Shown: positions 52,444-61,402, numbered from the stretch's first letter. The stretch: 64,000 nt of DNA from Hyphomicrobiales bacterium (GCA_900473185.1 UCKU01000006.1:97258-161257); one strand, 5' to 3'. A program made the numbers and translations. Notes: generated from the letters alone by a model not told the origin.

Positions 52444-53505
52444 TCAATCTGCCGGTCGGCGGCCATCCCAGGCCTCCTGCAAAAGCGCCCTGATCGAATC
52501 CCGGTCGATCGGGCGCGGGTTCCAGTAGGGATTTTCAACGGCAATCGACGCCGCACGGTCGATATCGGCCTCCGTCAGCCCGAATTCCTTCAGCGACAAG
52601 GGCGCGCCAATCGACTTGGCGAAATCCCACAGGCCGGCGCCGATCGAGCCTTCGAAGAGATCGGCAGCAGGGGCAAGTTCGGTTGCTGCGGCCTTGGCGT
52701 TGAATGCGGCCGTATGCGGCAGCATCACCGCATGGGTTTCGGCATGCGGGGTGTCGAAGGAGCCGCCGAGCGTGTGGCAGATCTTGTGATGCACCGCCAT
52801 GCCGACCGTGCCGAGCACCGTCCCGCAGAGCCAGGCGCCGTAGAGCGCCTCATTTCGGGCATCGGCATCGTCAGGCGCTGTTACGATTTTTGGCAGGCTT
52901 CTGGAAAATGCGCGCAGCCCCTCGAGCGCCATCAGGGTCGAAATCGGATTACGGTCACGTGCATAAAGGCCCTCGAGCGCATGCGCCATGGCGTTGAGGC
53001 CGCTCGTCACACTCATCGAAACCGGTAACCCCAGGGTCAAGGCCGGGTCGTAGATGACGATTTCCGGCAGGATCCGCGCGTCACGTACAGTCGTTTTCCG
53101 ACCGCCTTCCGTCTGGCCAAGAATGGGCGTGACCTCCGATCCGGCATAGGTGGTCGGCACGACGATCTGCAGAAGGTCGGTGCGATAGGCAATCGCCTTG
53201 CCGAGGCCGGTCGTCGATCCTCCGCCAAGCGAGACCACACAATCCGCCTCGGTTTCGGCCACCATTTTCATCGCAGTCTCGGTCACGTCGACCGGCGTGT
53301 GCATGGTAGCACCAGCAAAAACACCGCAAGCAAGGGAGCCAATTTCGGTTGCCAGCGCCTCCGCGTCCGCCCTTTGATGGGGCGTTGCAAGGACAAGCGC
53401 CCGCTTGCAGCCGGCTGTTACAATCCATTCGGCGACCTTGGTCCTGCTGCCGTCGCCGAAGACAATCCGGGCCGGACTGCCGGCATAGGAAAATGCGTCG
53501 ATCAT
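52444..53505 (-). CDS. Maleylacetate reductase
   Basis: 353 residues, iron-containing alcohol dehydrogenase superfamily. Visible are SLGGGSTTGLGKAIAYRT for NAD(P) binding, VVPTTYAGSEVTPILGQTE, and the region GMAVHHKICHTLGGSFDTPH AETHA that aligns with the metal-binding His positions. It reduces maleylacetate to 3-oxoadipate, the step after hydroxyquinol cleavage, and so ties the operon to the beta-ketoadipate pathway. Its start overlaps the stop of intradiol dioxygenase 2 (ATGA). Confidence 0.92.
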   Translation of the reverse strand: MIDAFSYAGSPARIVFGDGSRTKVAEWIVTAGCKRALVLATPHQRADAEALATEIGSLACGVFAGATMHTPVDVTETAMKMVAETEADCVVSLGGGSTTGLGKAIAYRTDLLQIVVPTTYAGSEVTPILGQTEGGRKTTVRDARILPEIVIYDPALTLGLPVSMSVTSGLNAMAHALEGLYARDRNPISTLMALEGLRAFSRSLPKIVTAPDDADARNEALYGAWLCGTVLGTVGMAVHHKICHTLGGSFDTPHAETHAVMLPHTAAFNAKAAATELAPAADLFEGSIGAGLWDFAKSIGAPLSLKEFGLTEADIDRAASIAVENPYWNPRPIDRDSIRALLQEAWDGRRPAD

Positions 53506-54377
53506 GCCGCCCTCCCCGGTTTTGCCCGGACCATGACGAAGGTAAGTTTCACCGCCTTGGCACTCCGTCCGTCGACCTCGACAGGATCGAAAGAGGTGAC
53601 GAGTTCGGGCCGCACGCCAAACAGCGCGTCTTCGTGCAGGTGCGGGTCGCTTGCGTCATAAATATGCGTAGTGATCGTTTCAAAGCCCTTTGCACGCACG
53701 ATGAAATGCAGATGCGCCGGCCGGTGCAGGGGATAACCGGCCGTAGACAGCAGCCGACCGACAGGACCGTCGGCCGGCACGCCGTAGCCGGACGGAACAA
53801 TAGAGCGATAGGAAAAGCAGCCCTGCACATCGGTTCTGAACAGGCCCCGCAGATTATGTTCCGGCTGGAGATCCGGTTGCTGGTTCTCGTAGAAGCCCTC
53901 TGCATTGGCCTGCCAGGTCACGACCTCAGCGCCCGCGACCGGCAGGCCGTCGAGATCCTGGACGCAAACCGACACCATCAGCGGTTCGCCGATGCCATCG
54001 AGCGAGATCGACGAAGCCGAGGCACGCACGGGCGCATCGGCGCGGAAGAAGGGGCCGCGGATGGTATTGGGAGTCGCCCCCTTCGGCCGGCGCGAATTGA
54101 TGTCTTCGACAAGTGCCGAAGCACCAATCAGGTCGGACAGAAGGACCCATTCCTGCCGGCGCTCGTCCGAAGCGTGACCGACCTCCGTCAGGAAGGCTAT
54201 GAACCTTCGCCACTCGTCCTGGGTCGGCCGAAATTGCTTGATGAGGTCGTGCGCGTGGGTCACGGCGGCTGCGAGCAACTCGACTAGCCTGGCGTCCCTG
54301 CCGGCAGAAAAACGCTCAGCGAAGGCTTCAGACGATGTCGCCTCGCTGAATGTGAGCGGTTGAGAGCGCCCCGCCAT
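53502..54377 (-). CDS. Intradiol ring-cleavage dioxygenase 2
   Basis: 291 residues. Same fold and iron ligands as the enzyme at 45005: Tyr in NAEGFYENQQ, Tyr in PSGYGVPADGPVG, His pair in HRPAHLHFIV. Sequence is clearly divergent from copy 1, so this is not a recent duplication; the two may prefer different ring substitutions. First gene of the operon, 98 bases from the divergent LysR gene. It overlaps maleylacetate reductase by 4 bases. Confidence 0.9.
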   Translation of the reverse strand: MAGRSQPLTFSEATSSEAFAERFSAGRDARLVELLAAAVTHAHDLIKQFRPTQDEWRRFIAFLTEVGHASDERRQEWVLLSDLIGASALVEDINSRRPKGATPNTIRGPFFRADAPVRASASSISLDGIGEPLMVSVCVQDLDGLPVAGAEVVTWQANAEGFYENQQPDLQPEHNLRGLFRTDVQGCFSYRSIVPSGYGVPADGPVGRLLSTAGYPLHRPAHLHFIVRAKGFETITTHIYDASDPHLHEDALFGVRPELVTSFDPVEVDGRSAKAVKLTFVMVRAKPGRAA

Positions 54378-54462
54378 GCCAATCCTCCCCGACTTGCTCT
54401 GCGACGTGTAGGGAGAATAGCAGGCAGAGCCACATTGATTGATGATTTTGTTGAAAGATACT

Positions 54463-54477
54463 ATAACGGATCGTTAT
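54463..54477. promoter_or_regulatory. LysR-type box overlapping the regulator start codon
   Basis: ATAACGGATCGTTAT is a perfect 15-base palindrome containing T-N11-A, the LysR-family motif. Its right arm includes the first two bases of the lysR ATG (54476), and it lies 86 bases from the start of the divergent dioxygenase operon. It should serve autorepression and operon activation. Confidence 0.65.
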
Positions 54478-55426
54478 GAAGATCGATGAGCGTCACCTGA
54501 TCCAGCTCGCCGCCGTCGTCAAGACAGGCGGCGTCACCGAAGGCGCGGCTTTGCTGGGACTTGCGCAACCTGCCGTCTCGCGCACCTTGTCTATGTTGGA
54601 AAAGCGCCTGGGCGAGCCGCTTTTCGTCAGGGGCCGTCGGCCCCTGCAGCCGACAACCTTTGGCCTGGCGCTCGCCGAGCATGGTTTCGTCATGCTGGCC
54701 GCCTCCCGCAAGGCCTCCGATCTCGTCGAGAGTTTCAGGGTCGGCAAGAGTGGCGTCGTGCGCGTCGGCGGCACGCCTTTTTTCATGGACGGGCTGATCG
54801 CTGGGATCTGTGCAGAGTTTCAGTCGAGCCATCCCGACGTGCGCATCGATCAGAGCTACGGCTACTTCCCGGACCTCAGGGCAGCGCTGAAAGCTGACCA
54901 GATCGATCTCGCTATCTGCCCGATCGATATTCTCGATGAAGGCTCGGGCCTCGAGTTTCAGCAGATTCTTCCCGGCCGCAACGTTGTCGCCTGCCGGGTC
55001 ACGCATCCCCTGCTCTTAAAACGGCGGCCGCAGCCGAGCCATCTTCTCGAATATCCCTGGGTCGCACCGCCGCCGGGGAGCCCCTTGCTTGCGGATTTGC
55101 GCGCGCTGCTTCTCTCATTCGGCGCAACCGAGCTCAAGATCCGCTATTCGGGCGGTTCGCTGATGGCGGTGATCAACTATCTGAAGACCGCCGATGCGCT
55201 GACGATCATGCCCCATAGCGTCGTCTTTGCGCAACGCAAGGACAAATCGATCACGGCATTGCCCATCACCATTCCGCATCCTGAACGGGCACTGGCGATC
55301 CTCAGCCGTGTTGATGCGCACCGTTCGCCCGCCGTCGATCAGTTTGCCACATTTGTCCGTTCTGGTTTCGAAAGCTTGCGCCACCTGATCAAACGCCACG
55401 AAGAGGCGGTCGTTTGGGGTCTTTGA
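54476..55426 (+). CDS. LysR family regulator of the aromatic operon
   Basis: 316 residues. The winged HTH, AALLGLAQPAVSRTLSMLEK then LGEPLFVRGRRPLQPT, is in the first 65 residues; the remainder is the ligand-binding domain (FQSSHPDVRIDQSYGYFPD, ALTIMPHSVVFAQ). It is divergent from the aromatic operon and overlaps a palindromic LysR box. The inducer is probably a pathway intermediate, such as a phenol or muconate-type product. Confidence 0.92.
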   Translation: MKIDERHLIQLAAVVKTGGVTEGAALLGLAQPAVSRTLSMLEKRLGEPLFVRGRRPLQPTTFGLALAEHGFVMLAASRKASDLVESFRVGKSGVVRVGGTPFFMDGLIAGICAEFQSSHPDVRIDQSYGYFPDLRAALKADQIDLAICPIDILDEGSGLEFQQILPGRNVVACRVTHPLLLKRRPQPSHLLEYPWVAPPPGSPLLADLRALLLSFGATELKIRYSGGSLMAVINYLKTADALTIMPHSVVFAQRKDKSITALPITIPHPERALAILSRVDAHRSPAVDQFATFVRSGFESLRHLIKRHEEAVVWGL

Positions 55427-55624
55427 TATGCCAGTCGTTCCGGTCGGTGAGGACTGTTGTCGGTACTTGCGGGGCGAAACATTGTAGGGCCGGCTGAACG
55501 AGATGAAAGTGCCGCTTCTCGTCGTTCACCGCACGGCCGATCCGTTGTGCAACATCAGGCACAATCCTGTTCATCAGATACTAAATTAGAAAGCCGTCGG
55601 GGGATCCGATGTGCGGCCGAGGAG

Positions 55625-55660
55625 ACGAGGCTACCGGACACCTTTGCATCCGGTAGCCTC
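55625..55660. terminator. Perfect 13-base-pair hairpin downstream of lysR
   Basis: CGAGGCTACCGGA (55625-55637) and TCCGGTAGCCTCG (55648-55660) are perfect complements with a 10-base loop. No T-run follows on either strand. It lies about 200 bases after the lysR stop and may end its transcript or be a remnant of an element end. Confidence 0.55.
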
Positions 55661-56056
55661 GCGTTCATTCGACTTGGTGTTCTCGATGCTGAGACCCGAC
55701 TGGAATGTCAGGAAGCCGGGCATGTTCGTAAAACCGGTTACACCCTTCCTGACGACGTAGTCTGTTCGCGCCACATGAAGTAGACAAGCGGCGACAATTC
55801 GAGCGCTCTATCGACCGAAGCCTTCAGTCCGGCATTGACCACGATTTCCGTGCCGCGCAGGCGGCTTGGATTTTTGGGAGCGCAGACCCTCCTGCGCCCG
55901 ATTGAAGAAGACCGCGAAATTTCCGAGCCCCAGCTGTTGCCCTACGAGCTGCTCGTAAGAGCAAGCTGTGGCAGGGGACCGGTCCGAGTGCTGATCCGCG
56001 CTAATCGGCACGGTGAAACGCGAACACCGCTGCCCGCCACGCGATCATTCGCCTGC
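55661..56056. other. No supported gene
   Basis: About 400 bases between the hairpin and the permease stop. Short open frames occur on both strands, but none has a ribosome site plus a recognisable motif. It may hold the decayed end of a gene beyond the ATPase-less transporter; nothing more can be said. Confidence 0.45.
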
Positions 56057-56902
56057 TCAGCTCTTCACCGACCCGGCTGCCATGCCTGCCAGGAAGTAGC
56101 GTTGAGCAATCAGATACAAGACCAAAAGCGGGAGCGATCCCAGCACGCTCATCGCCATCATCTCGTTCCATTCGAAGGCATGTTGGCCCATAAGCAATTC
56201 GATGCCGATGGGAACAGTCCGCATGTCCATCGACTTCGTCAAAGTCAGGGCGAAGAGGAATTCGTTCCATGCCAGCAGAAACGTATAGACCGCCGTTGCG
56301 ACAATGCCAGGCACCGACAGCGGGATGATCACACGCCATAGCGCCGTCCAGCTCGACCCGCCGTCGACAAGCACTGCCTCATCGAGTTCCTTTGGCAGGG
56401 TATTGAGATAGCCGGTCATGAGAAGGATCGCATAAGGCAGGGTGAAGACCATGTAGGTCAAAATCAGCGCGAAATAGGTGTTGAAAATACCGAAGGCGAC
56501 GACCATGCCGAAATAGGGGATCAAAAGCGTGATCGGCGGCACGGTCTGCGTGCTGATGATGAACACGTTCAGCGTTTTCTTGAGCCGGAATGAATACCGG
56601 CTGAAAGCATAGGCCGTCAGGATGGCGATCAGCACCGTCAGCACCGTTACCACTCCCGCGACGAGATAGCTGTTGAGAAAGAAGCGAACCTTCGTTGGGT
56701 CGTTGAAGATCGAAAGATAGGCGACACTGGTGAATTGGTCGGGCAGCAGCCGCGGCGGCAGGGCAAAGATCTCAGTGTTTGATTTCAAGGACGTGAAGAA
56801 CATCCACAAGATCGGAAAGCCCGCGAAGACCAGCCCGACCGCCAGCCCGAGATATGTCAGGAGGGTTGGCACTATGGTGCGACTGAGAGAGCGTTTTGCC
56901 AT
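56057..56902 (-). CDS. ABC sugar permease, MalG-like (ATPase-less cluster)
   Basis: 281 residues, six helices, EAA loop ELDEAVLVDGGSSWTALW. It is 6 bases after the MalF-like partner at 56909 and is the last gene of the three-gene unit. No ATPase or enzyme gene follows in this window; a motor such as the MsmK-type ATPase at 34151 would have to be supplied in trans. Confidence 0.9.
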   Translation of the reverse strand: MAKRSLSRTIVPTLLTYLGLAVGLVFAGFPILWMFFTSLKSNTEIFALPPRLLPDQFTSVAYLSIFNDPTKVRFFLNSYLVAGVVTVLTVLIAILTAYAFSRYSFRLKKTLNVFIISTQTVPPITLLIPYFGMVVAFGIFNTYFALILTYMVFTLPYAILLMTGYLNTLPKELDEAVLVDGGSSWTALWRVIIPLSVPGIVATAVYTFLLAWNEFLFALTLTKSMDMRTVPIGIELLMGQHAFEWNEMMAMSVLGSLPLLVLYLIAQRYFLAGMAAGSVKS

Positions 56903-56908
56903 TGCCGG

Positions 56909-57847
56909 TCACCTGGCCTTCTGATGTTTGATGTAGAAATATGTGGCGCCCATCGAGATGATGAGAATGAAGATTGCGCTCGCCGACGCGCGCGAAAATT
57001 CATAACTCGAAAACGCAAGTTTGTAGGTGTATGTGCTGAGCACCTCGGTCGCATAGATCGGACCGCCTCCCGTCGTCATCCACACGAGGGGAAAGACCTG
57101 CATCGTCCAGATGAAATCAAGCAAGGCAATGCTGATGATGATCGGCATCAATTGTGGGATCGTGATGTAGCGGAATTTCTGGAATTCGTTGGCGCCGTCA
57201 ATGCCGGCGGCCTCGTAGAGATCCTTGGGGATGCCCTGAAGACCAGCGAGAAGGCTGACCATATAGAGCGGGTATCCCGCCCAGATATTCGCAAAGGTCA
57301 GCGCGTGTAGCGCGGTTTTCGTCGAAGAGAACCACTCGACCTTGAAGTCAATGATATGGAGCGTCATCAGGATGCTGTTAACGACGCCATTCGGATCCAG
57401 GAGCAGCCGCCAGATGATGGCGATGATCACCGCCGTGAAGAGCCAGGGCAAAATGTAGAGAACACGCAGAATGCTTCTGATCAACGGATCGACACGCTGG
57501 CTGTTGAGCAAAAGGGCGAAGGCCAGACCGATCAGAAGATGGAAGATGACGCTCATTACCGTGAAGTAGAGCGTTTGCCCGACCGACTGCCAGAAAATCG
57601 GATCTTTGAAGATCGTCACATAGTTCTGCAAACCGACGAAAGACGCGTCCTTCTTCGTGATTGCACCGTCCATCAGCGAATAGCGCAGGACGGTGAGCAT
57701 GGGAAACAGCATCAGCAAGCAAAACAAAAACGTTGCCGGGGCAACATAGAAGTACGGAACCAGCCTCTTTCTTATTTTGTATGATAGTATGCCACGCTTT
57801 CGCATTCTCGCTTGCGTCCGGATCATGGTTTCTGTGGCGAGGCTCAT
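56909..57847 (-). CDS. ABC sugar permease, MalF-like (ATPase-less cluster)
   Basis: About 312 residues, six helices after a basic N terminus (RTQARMRKRG), EAA loop LYEAAGIDGANEFQKFR. The ATG at 57847 has GGGAGA about 12 bases upstream; the frame is open 13 codons more. About 100 bases separate it from the binding-protein gene, including an inverted repeat near 57890-57930 (GTGGCGGCAGCGTGAT and ATCACGCTGCCGCCAC) that can form a long hairpin. Confidence 0.89.
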   Translation of the reverse strand: MSLATETMIRTQARMRKRGILSYKIRKRLVPYFYVAPATFLFCLLMLFPMLTVLRYSLMDGAITKKDASFVGLQNYVTIFKDPIFWQSVGQTLYFTVMSVIFHLLIGLAFALLLNSQRVDPLIRSILRVLYILPWLFTAVIIAIIWRLLLDPNGVVNSILMTLHIIDFKVEWFSSTKTALHALTFANIWAGYPLYMVSLLAGLQGIPKDLYEAAGIDGANEFQKFRYITIPQLMPIIISIALLDFIWTMQVFPLVWMTTGGGPIYATEVLSTYTYKLAFSSYEFSRASASAIFILIISMGATYFYIKHQKAR

Positions 57848-57891
57848 GAGAGGTAATTTCTCCCTGGTCGTGACGCATTGCTTCATCGCGG

Positions 57892-57932
57892 TGTGGCGGC
57901 AGCGTGATCGAAGTCTATCACGCTGCCGCCAC
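57892..57932. terminator. Hairpin between binding-protein and permease genes
   Basis: GTGGCGGCAGCGTGAT (57892-57907) is the exact complement of ATCACGCTGCCGCCAC at about 57917-57932, a 16-base stem with a loop of about 9 bases. No T-run follows. Like the hairpin at 17393 it follows a binding-protein gene inside an ABC operon and may protect that mRNA or reduce downstream expression. Confidence 0.65.
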
Positions 57933-57944
57933 CGTCTTGGGAGA

Positions 57945-59198
57945 CTACTTGGCGAATTCGGCCAACCATTGCTTCTGCGTATTGGCGGCCGCCTCCTTTG
58001 CGGTTTGCTGACCGTCGAACATCTTTTGAACTTCGACGTTCATCTGGCGCATGAGATCTTCGGCCACCGGCAGTCCGACGAATTCGTTGGCCAGCTTCCC
58101 GCTTTGAAATATCTTGAAGGCTTCTTCAAACAGCGGGTCCGACTTGGAGAAGTCGGGTTTGGCGTGGATATTGCCCGGGAAGGCATTGGCGATCGACACG
58201 AGGCGGCTGTTCACTTCCGGGCTCATCAGATATTCGACGAGTTTCCAGGCTTCGGCCTTGTGCTCGCTTTTGTCGCTGATGCCGATGCCCCAGGAAGCAT
58301 AGGGCAGCCCGCGCTTGCCGGTGTAGCCGTCGACGGCTGGAAGGGCGGAGATGCCGAACTTGAGATTGGGATTTCGCTGGCGAATGAGATTGATGTGCGC
58401 CAACGAGTCGATCATCATGCCGACACGCCCGTTGACGAACTCTTCGACCTTGTCCTGTTCCTTCTTGGCAAAAATACCAGGCGAGATGACGCCGGCGTCC
58501 TGCAGCGACTTGATATATTCAAGCGTGCCGACGACGGAGGCGTTTTCCAGATCGGGCTTGCCATCCTTCAGCATGGATGCTCCGGATGCCCAGACCCAGG
58601 ACATCACGTCATTCTGGATGCCGCCGGGATTTTGCAGCGAAAGCGGTAGCACCCAACCGTATTGATTCTTGTCCGCATTGGTCATCTTCTTCGCGGCAGC
58701 GGCGAATTCGGTGCGGTTTGTCGGCATCTTTTCGACGCCGGCCGCCTTGGCCAGATCGAGGTTGACAAAGACCGGGTAGACGAACGAGGCAAGCGGGAAC
58801 ATGACGCTTTGCCCGTTGACCTTGATAATATCGGCGATCTGGCTCTGATCATATTTGGCATCAGCCATGAGGCTGTCCATCGAGGCGATCGCGCCCTGCT
58901 TTGCCAGGCCGTTGACCCATGCGCCGTCGAGGCCGACGACATCGCTGAGTGTCCCGGACGCTGCGCCCACAACGATCTGATCATGGGTCGCGGAATAGGG
59001 ACCGCTGACGAGCGTCACCTTGATGCCGGGGTTTTTGGCTTCAAAGTCGTCCATGATGCTGCGCAGAGCGCCGGCGGGCATTTCTGGTTCCCACCATTGG
59101 ATGAACTCGAGATTGGTCTGAGCAAAGGCGCAGGTGGCGCATAGTGCCCAGGCGGCCACAGCCGACTGAGCCGCCATGATATATCGTCTGACGTTCAT
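57945..59198 (-). CDS. ABC substrate-binding protein (ATPase-less cluster)
   Basis: About 417 residues, family 1 solute-binding protein. Signal peptide MNVRRYIMAAQ to CAFA (about 26), mature start QTNLEFIQWWEPEMPAG. ATG at 59198 is preceded by AGGGAGGG; 27 codons of open frame upstream are leader. The usual motifs for extracellular sugar binding are seen (ASWGIGISDKSEHKAEAWKL near the end). Substrate unknown; no metabolic gene accompanies it. Confidence 0.9.
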   Translation of the reverse strand: MNVRRYIMAAQSAVAAWALCATCAFAQTNLEFIQWWEPEMPAGALRSIMDDFEAKNPGIKVTLVSGPYSATHDQIVVGAASGTLSDVVGLDGAWVNGLAKQGAIASMDSLMADAKYDQSQIADIIKVNGQSVMFPLASFVYPVFVNLDLAKAAGVEKMPTNRTEFAAAAKKMTNADKNQYGWVLPLSLQNPGGIQNDVMSWVWASGASMLKDGKPDLENASVVGTLEYIKSLQDAGVISPGIFAKKEQDKVEEFVNGRVGMMIDSLAHINLIRQRNPNLKFGISALPAVDGYTGKRGLPYASWGIGISDKSEHKAEAWKLVEYLMSPEVNSRLVSIANAFPGNIHAKPDFSKSDPLFEEAFKIFQSGKLANEFVGLPVAEDLMRQMNVEVQKMFDGQQTAKEAAANTQKQWLAEFAK

Positions 59199-59552
59199 GT
59201 TTCCCTCCCTAGGAATGATATTTTGCTCGATCCTCCCGATCGAGACCAAAGTAGGTTCCTTTAGCTGTCTGGCTGTCAATGAAGAACTGCAATCGGGAAA
59301 AGCAAGAAGGCTTCAGGAGCGAAGAAAATGATACTAATCTATTGATTTATATATGTTTTAGCTTTGGCTTTCGCGACGCTTTTTTCTTTCCATGATATTG
59401 CTCGTGTCGCATTTTTTCTTTACTTTCGTAAACAAATGAAAGCCGCGCCGCCCAAAGGAAAACAAATGAAAAGGCGACCGCTCGGTAGGGGTCGCGCCGC
59501 AATATGCGTCGATGCGTGGCACGCGCGCCAATTGCCAGACGCTGGTGCGGTA

Positions 59553-59918
59553 CGTGGGATCATTGTCTCGCAACAGACCGTGCGCCTGTGGGCAGAGAAA
59601 TTCGGTCGGCACTTTGCCGGCGAAATCCGCAGGCGGTCCCCCGCTCGGCCTGGCGACAAACGGTACCTCGATGAAGTTGTGACTACGATCGGCGGAAAGA
59701 AGAACTGGCTTTGGCGGGCTGTCGATCAGGATGGTTTCGTTCTCGACGTGCCGGTGCAGATAGCCAGCATAGGTCTGCGCTACACGAACTTCCATACGAC
59801 ATCGCTGTGTTCCCGCACACGCGCCGCTCTGATCACGGGCCGTAATCATCATTCGGTTGGCTTCGGTGTGATCAGCGAGGCGTCGACCGGTTATCCGGGC
59901 TACGATAGTGTCATAACC
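59553..59918 (+). pseudogene. Chimeric relic: IS6-family transposase joined to an arylsulfatase fragment
   Basis: In one open frame, 59553-59759 encodes GIIVSQQTVRLWAEKFGRHF, RPGDKRYLDEVVTTIGGKK and WLWRAVDQDGFVLDVPVQ, the first half of an IS6-family DDE transposase. From about 59760 the same frame becomes IGLRYTNFHTTSLCSRTRAA and LITGRNHHSVGFGVISEAST, an arylsulfatase segment whose formylglycine motif CxPxR reads CSRTR, Pro lost. The frame stays open to 60035 without further similarity. Both parents are truncated at both ends; no function is expected. Confidence 0.75.
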
Positions 59919-60061
59919 GTGTACAAGGGATACACAAACGATCTTCCCCGACGGCAACTCGGCATATTTGCACTCGTCCTTGATTTGCCTCAATGCATCA
60001 ATCGAATTGAAGATCATCTTAACAGTCTTCGATGAACGCATCTCTCTTCAGGAGCGATACT

Positions 60062-60367
60062 ATGCTGAGAGCAAAGCGCGATAGTATCGGTGGCCCGCAA
60101 GGCAGCGCGATACCGTCTTTAGGGGATTTTGAAGGCCGCGCCTTCGTTCTGCGGGTGATGGCGACTGTTGCCCTGTCGAGGCTCTTAAGGCGTCGAGAGG
60201 CCGACGGCCAGACCGAGCTCATAAAGGCACTTCAGCGCGCTATCGAACGAAAATGCGCAGCGGCCAAATTGCCTGGCGCTGATATCGCGGCTGCTTCAAA
60301 ATACGCAAAAGAGGTGTTTGACGAAGCTCTGGATCGCGCAGGTAGATCTGCAGCTTCAAGACAGTGA
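60062..60367 (+). CDS. Small conserved-type protein, paralogue 1
   Basis: 101 residues, cytoplasmic, helical. PSLGDFEGRAFVLRVMATVA aligns with PTIGEIEGRFLVLELVALSC of the protein at 61070, and the C termini also match (SKYAKEVFDEALD / QSYAEDLLRDAQA), so the two are paralogues. ATG at 60062 has AGGAG 7 bases upstream; the frame is open 10 codons earlier. Function unknown; the neighbourhood (Hsp20, PPOX-fold, cation ATPase) suggests a stress role, which is inference. Confidence 0.7.
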   Translation: MLRAKRDSIGGPQGSAIPSLGDFEGRAFVLRVMATVALSRLLRRREADGQTELIKALQRAIERKCAAAKLPGADIAAASKYAKEVFDEALDRAGRSAASRQ

Positions 60368-60554
60368 AGCCCTGAGTAGGCAAGGGCAATCAGGTAGTTG
60401 TCGCCGACTGGAGGATCCGACGTCATCACGTCAATCAGTTTTGATTACCGCGTCACCGATATCGCTTCGAACGGACGCTCGAACTGCCAAAATCCATGGA
60501 GCGGCGGGCCCGTCGTTATCCGATCGAAGAACCATATACCAAGGTACGGCAATT

Positions 60555-61001
60555 ATGAACATTCGGGAAATGCCATACAAGGAGTGTATTGCCGTCGTGA
60601 AAAGACAACGGCTCGCAAGGTTGGCATGCGCTCACGCCGACATCCCCTATGTTGTCCCTGTTCAATATGCATGTGCCGATGACAGGCTGTATATCTTCAC
60701 TTTGCCTGGCAAGAAGCTGGATATCATGAGACAGAACCCAAATGTTTGCGTCCAAATTGACCAGCTCAAAAGCAAGCGTTCCTGGAAAAGTGTGGTTATC
60801 GACGCGAGATATATCGATCTTGAAGTCACTGAATGTCTCGAAGAGAAGCATCAGGCTTGGTCTCTACTCGCGCGACATCTCGATTGGTGGGAGCCAGGTG
60901 CTTTGAAGCCACCGTCCCGATGGACAGACGCACCATCAAAGACGCACATTTTTTTTGCACTCGATATAGTCGATGTGAGCGGGCGTGCTACGGCGAGCTA
61001 A
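60555..61001 (+). CDS. PPOX-fold flavin-nucleotide-binding protein
   Basis: 148 residues. REMPYKECIAVVKRQRLARL, then VPVQYACADDRLYIFTLPGK and KLDIMRQNPNVCVQIDQL are the strands and FMN-site pattern of the pyridoxamine 5'-phosphate oxidase-like family, the subgroup that includes nitroimidazole-resistance (NimA-like) proteins. Probably an FMN- or haem-binding protein of redox stress. The frame is open to 60318, but the ATG at 60555 begins the conserved region; its ribosome site is weak. Confidence 0.82.
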   Translation: MNIREMPYKECIAVVKRQRLARLACAHADIPYVVPVQYACADDRLYIFTLPGKKLDIMRQNPNVCVQIDQLKSKRSWKSVVIDARYIDLEVTECLEEKHQAWSLLARHLDWWEPGALKPPSRWTDAPSKTHIFFALDIVDVSGRATAS

Positions 61002-61069
61002 CAGACGGAGATGTCGCTAAGTGAAGAAAGCAAGAAACCGCTTTCTCGTCACACCAAAGGATTTCTGCC

Positions 61070-61402
61070 ATGCAAAAAATTGAAGGCCAAAATTCTGATG
61101 ACAAAACCGGTGCAACTGCGCCAACGATTGGAGAGATTGAAGGCCGCTTTCTTGTTCTCGAACTCGTCGCTTTGAGTTGCTCGACAAGGTTGCTTAGTCT
61201 CCACGACGGACAGGAAACGGCAGACCTAACGGCAGAGATACTGCGCGGCATTGAGACCGCTGGGCGAAATCTGGGTCTTCGTTTCCGCGACATAGTCGAT
61301 GCGCAAAGCTACGCGGAAGATTTGTTGAGAGATGCTCAAGCCCAAGCGGATGGTCTTGAAGACATAAAACATGCATGCCTTAAATTGAAAGAGGAAAAGT
61401 AA
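61070..61402 (+). CDS. Small conserved-type protein, paralogue 2
   Basis: 110 residues, helical and acidic. Shares the PTIGEIEGRFLVLELVAL core and the SYAEDLLRDA end with the protein at 60062 but has a longer N terminus and a charged C-terminal tail (ACLKLKEEK). AAAGGA lies 7 bases upstream of the ATG. The pair brackets the PPOX-fold gene. No family name is recognised. Confidence 0.72.
   Translation: MQKIEGQNSDDKTGATAPTIGEIEGRFLVLELVALSCSTRLLSLHDGQETADLTAEILRGIETAGRNLGLRFRDIVDAQSYAEDLLRDAQAQADGLEDIKHACLKLKEEK

Noticed and set aside
59981..60005. TTGAT...ATCAA as an FNR/FixK box before the stress block
   Set aside because: The half-sites are 12 bases apart instead of 4 and lie inside the chimeric relic frame.
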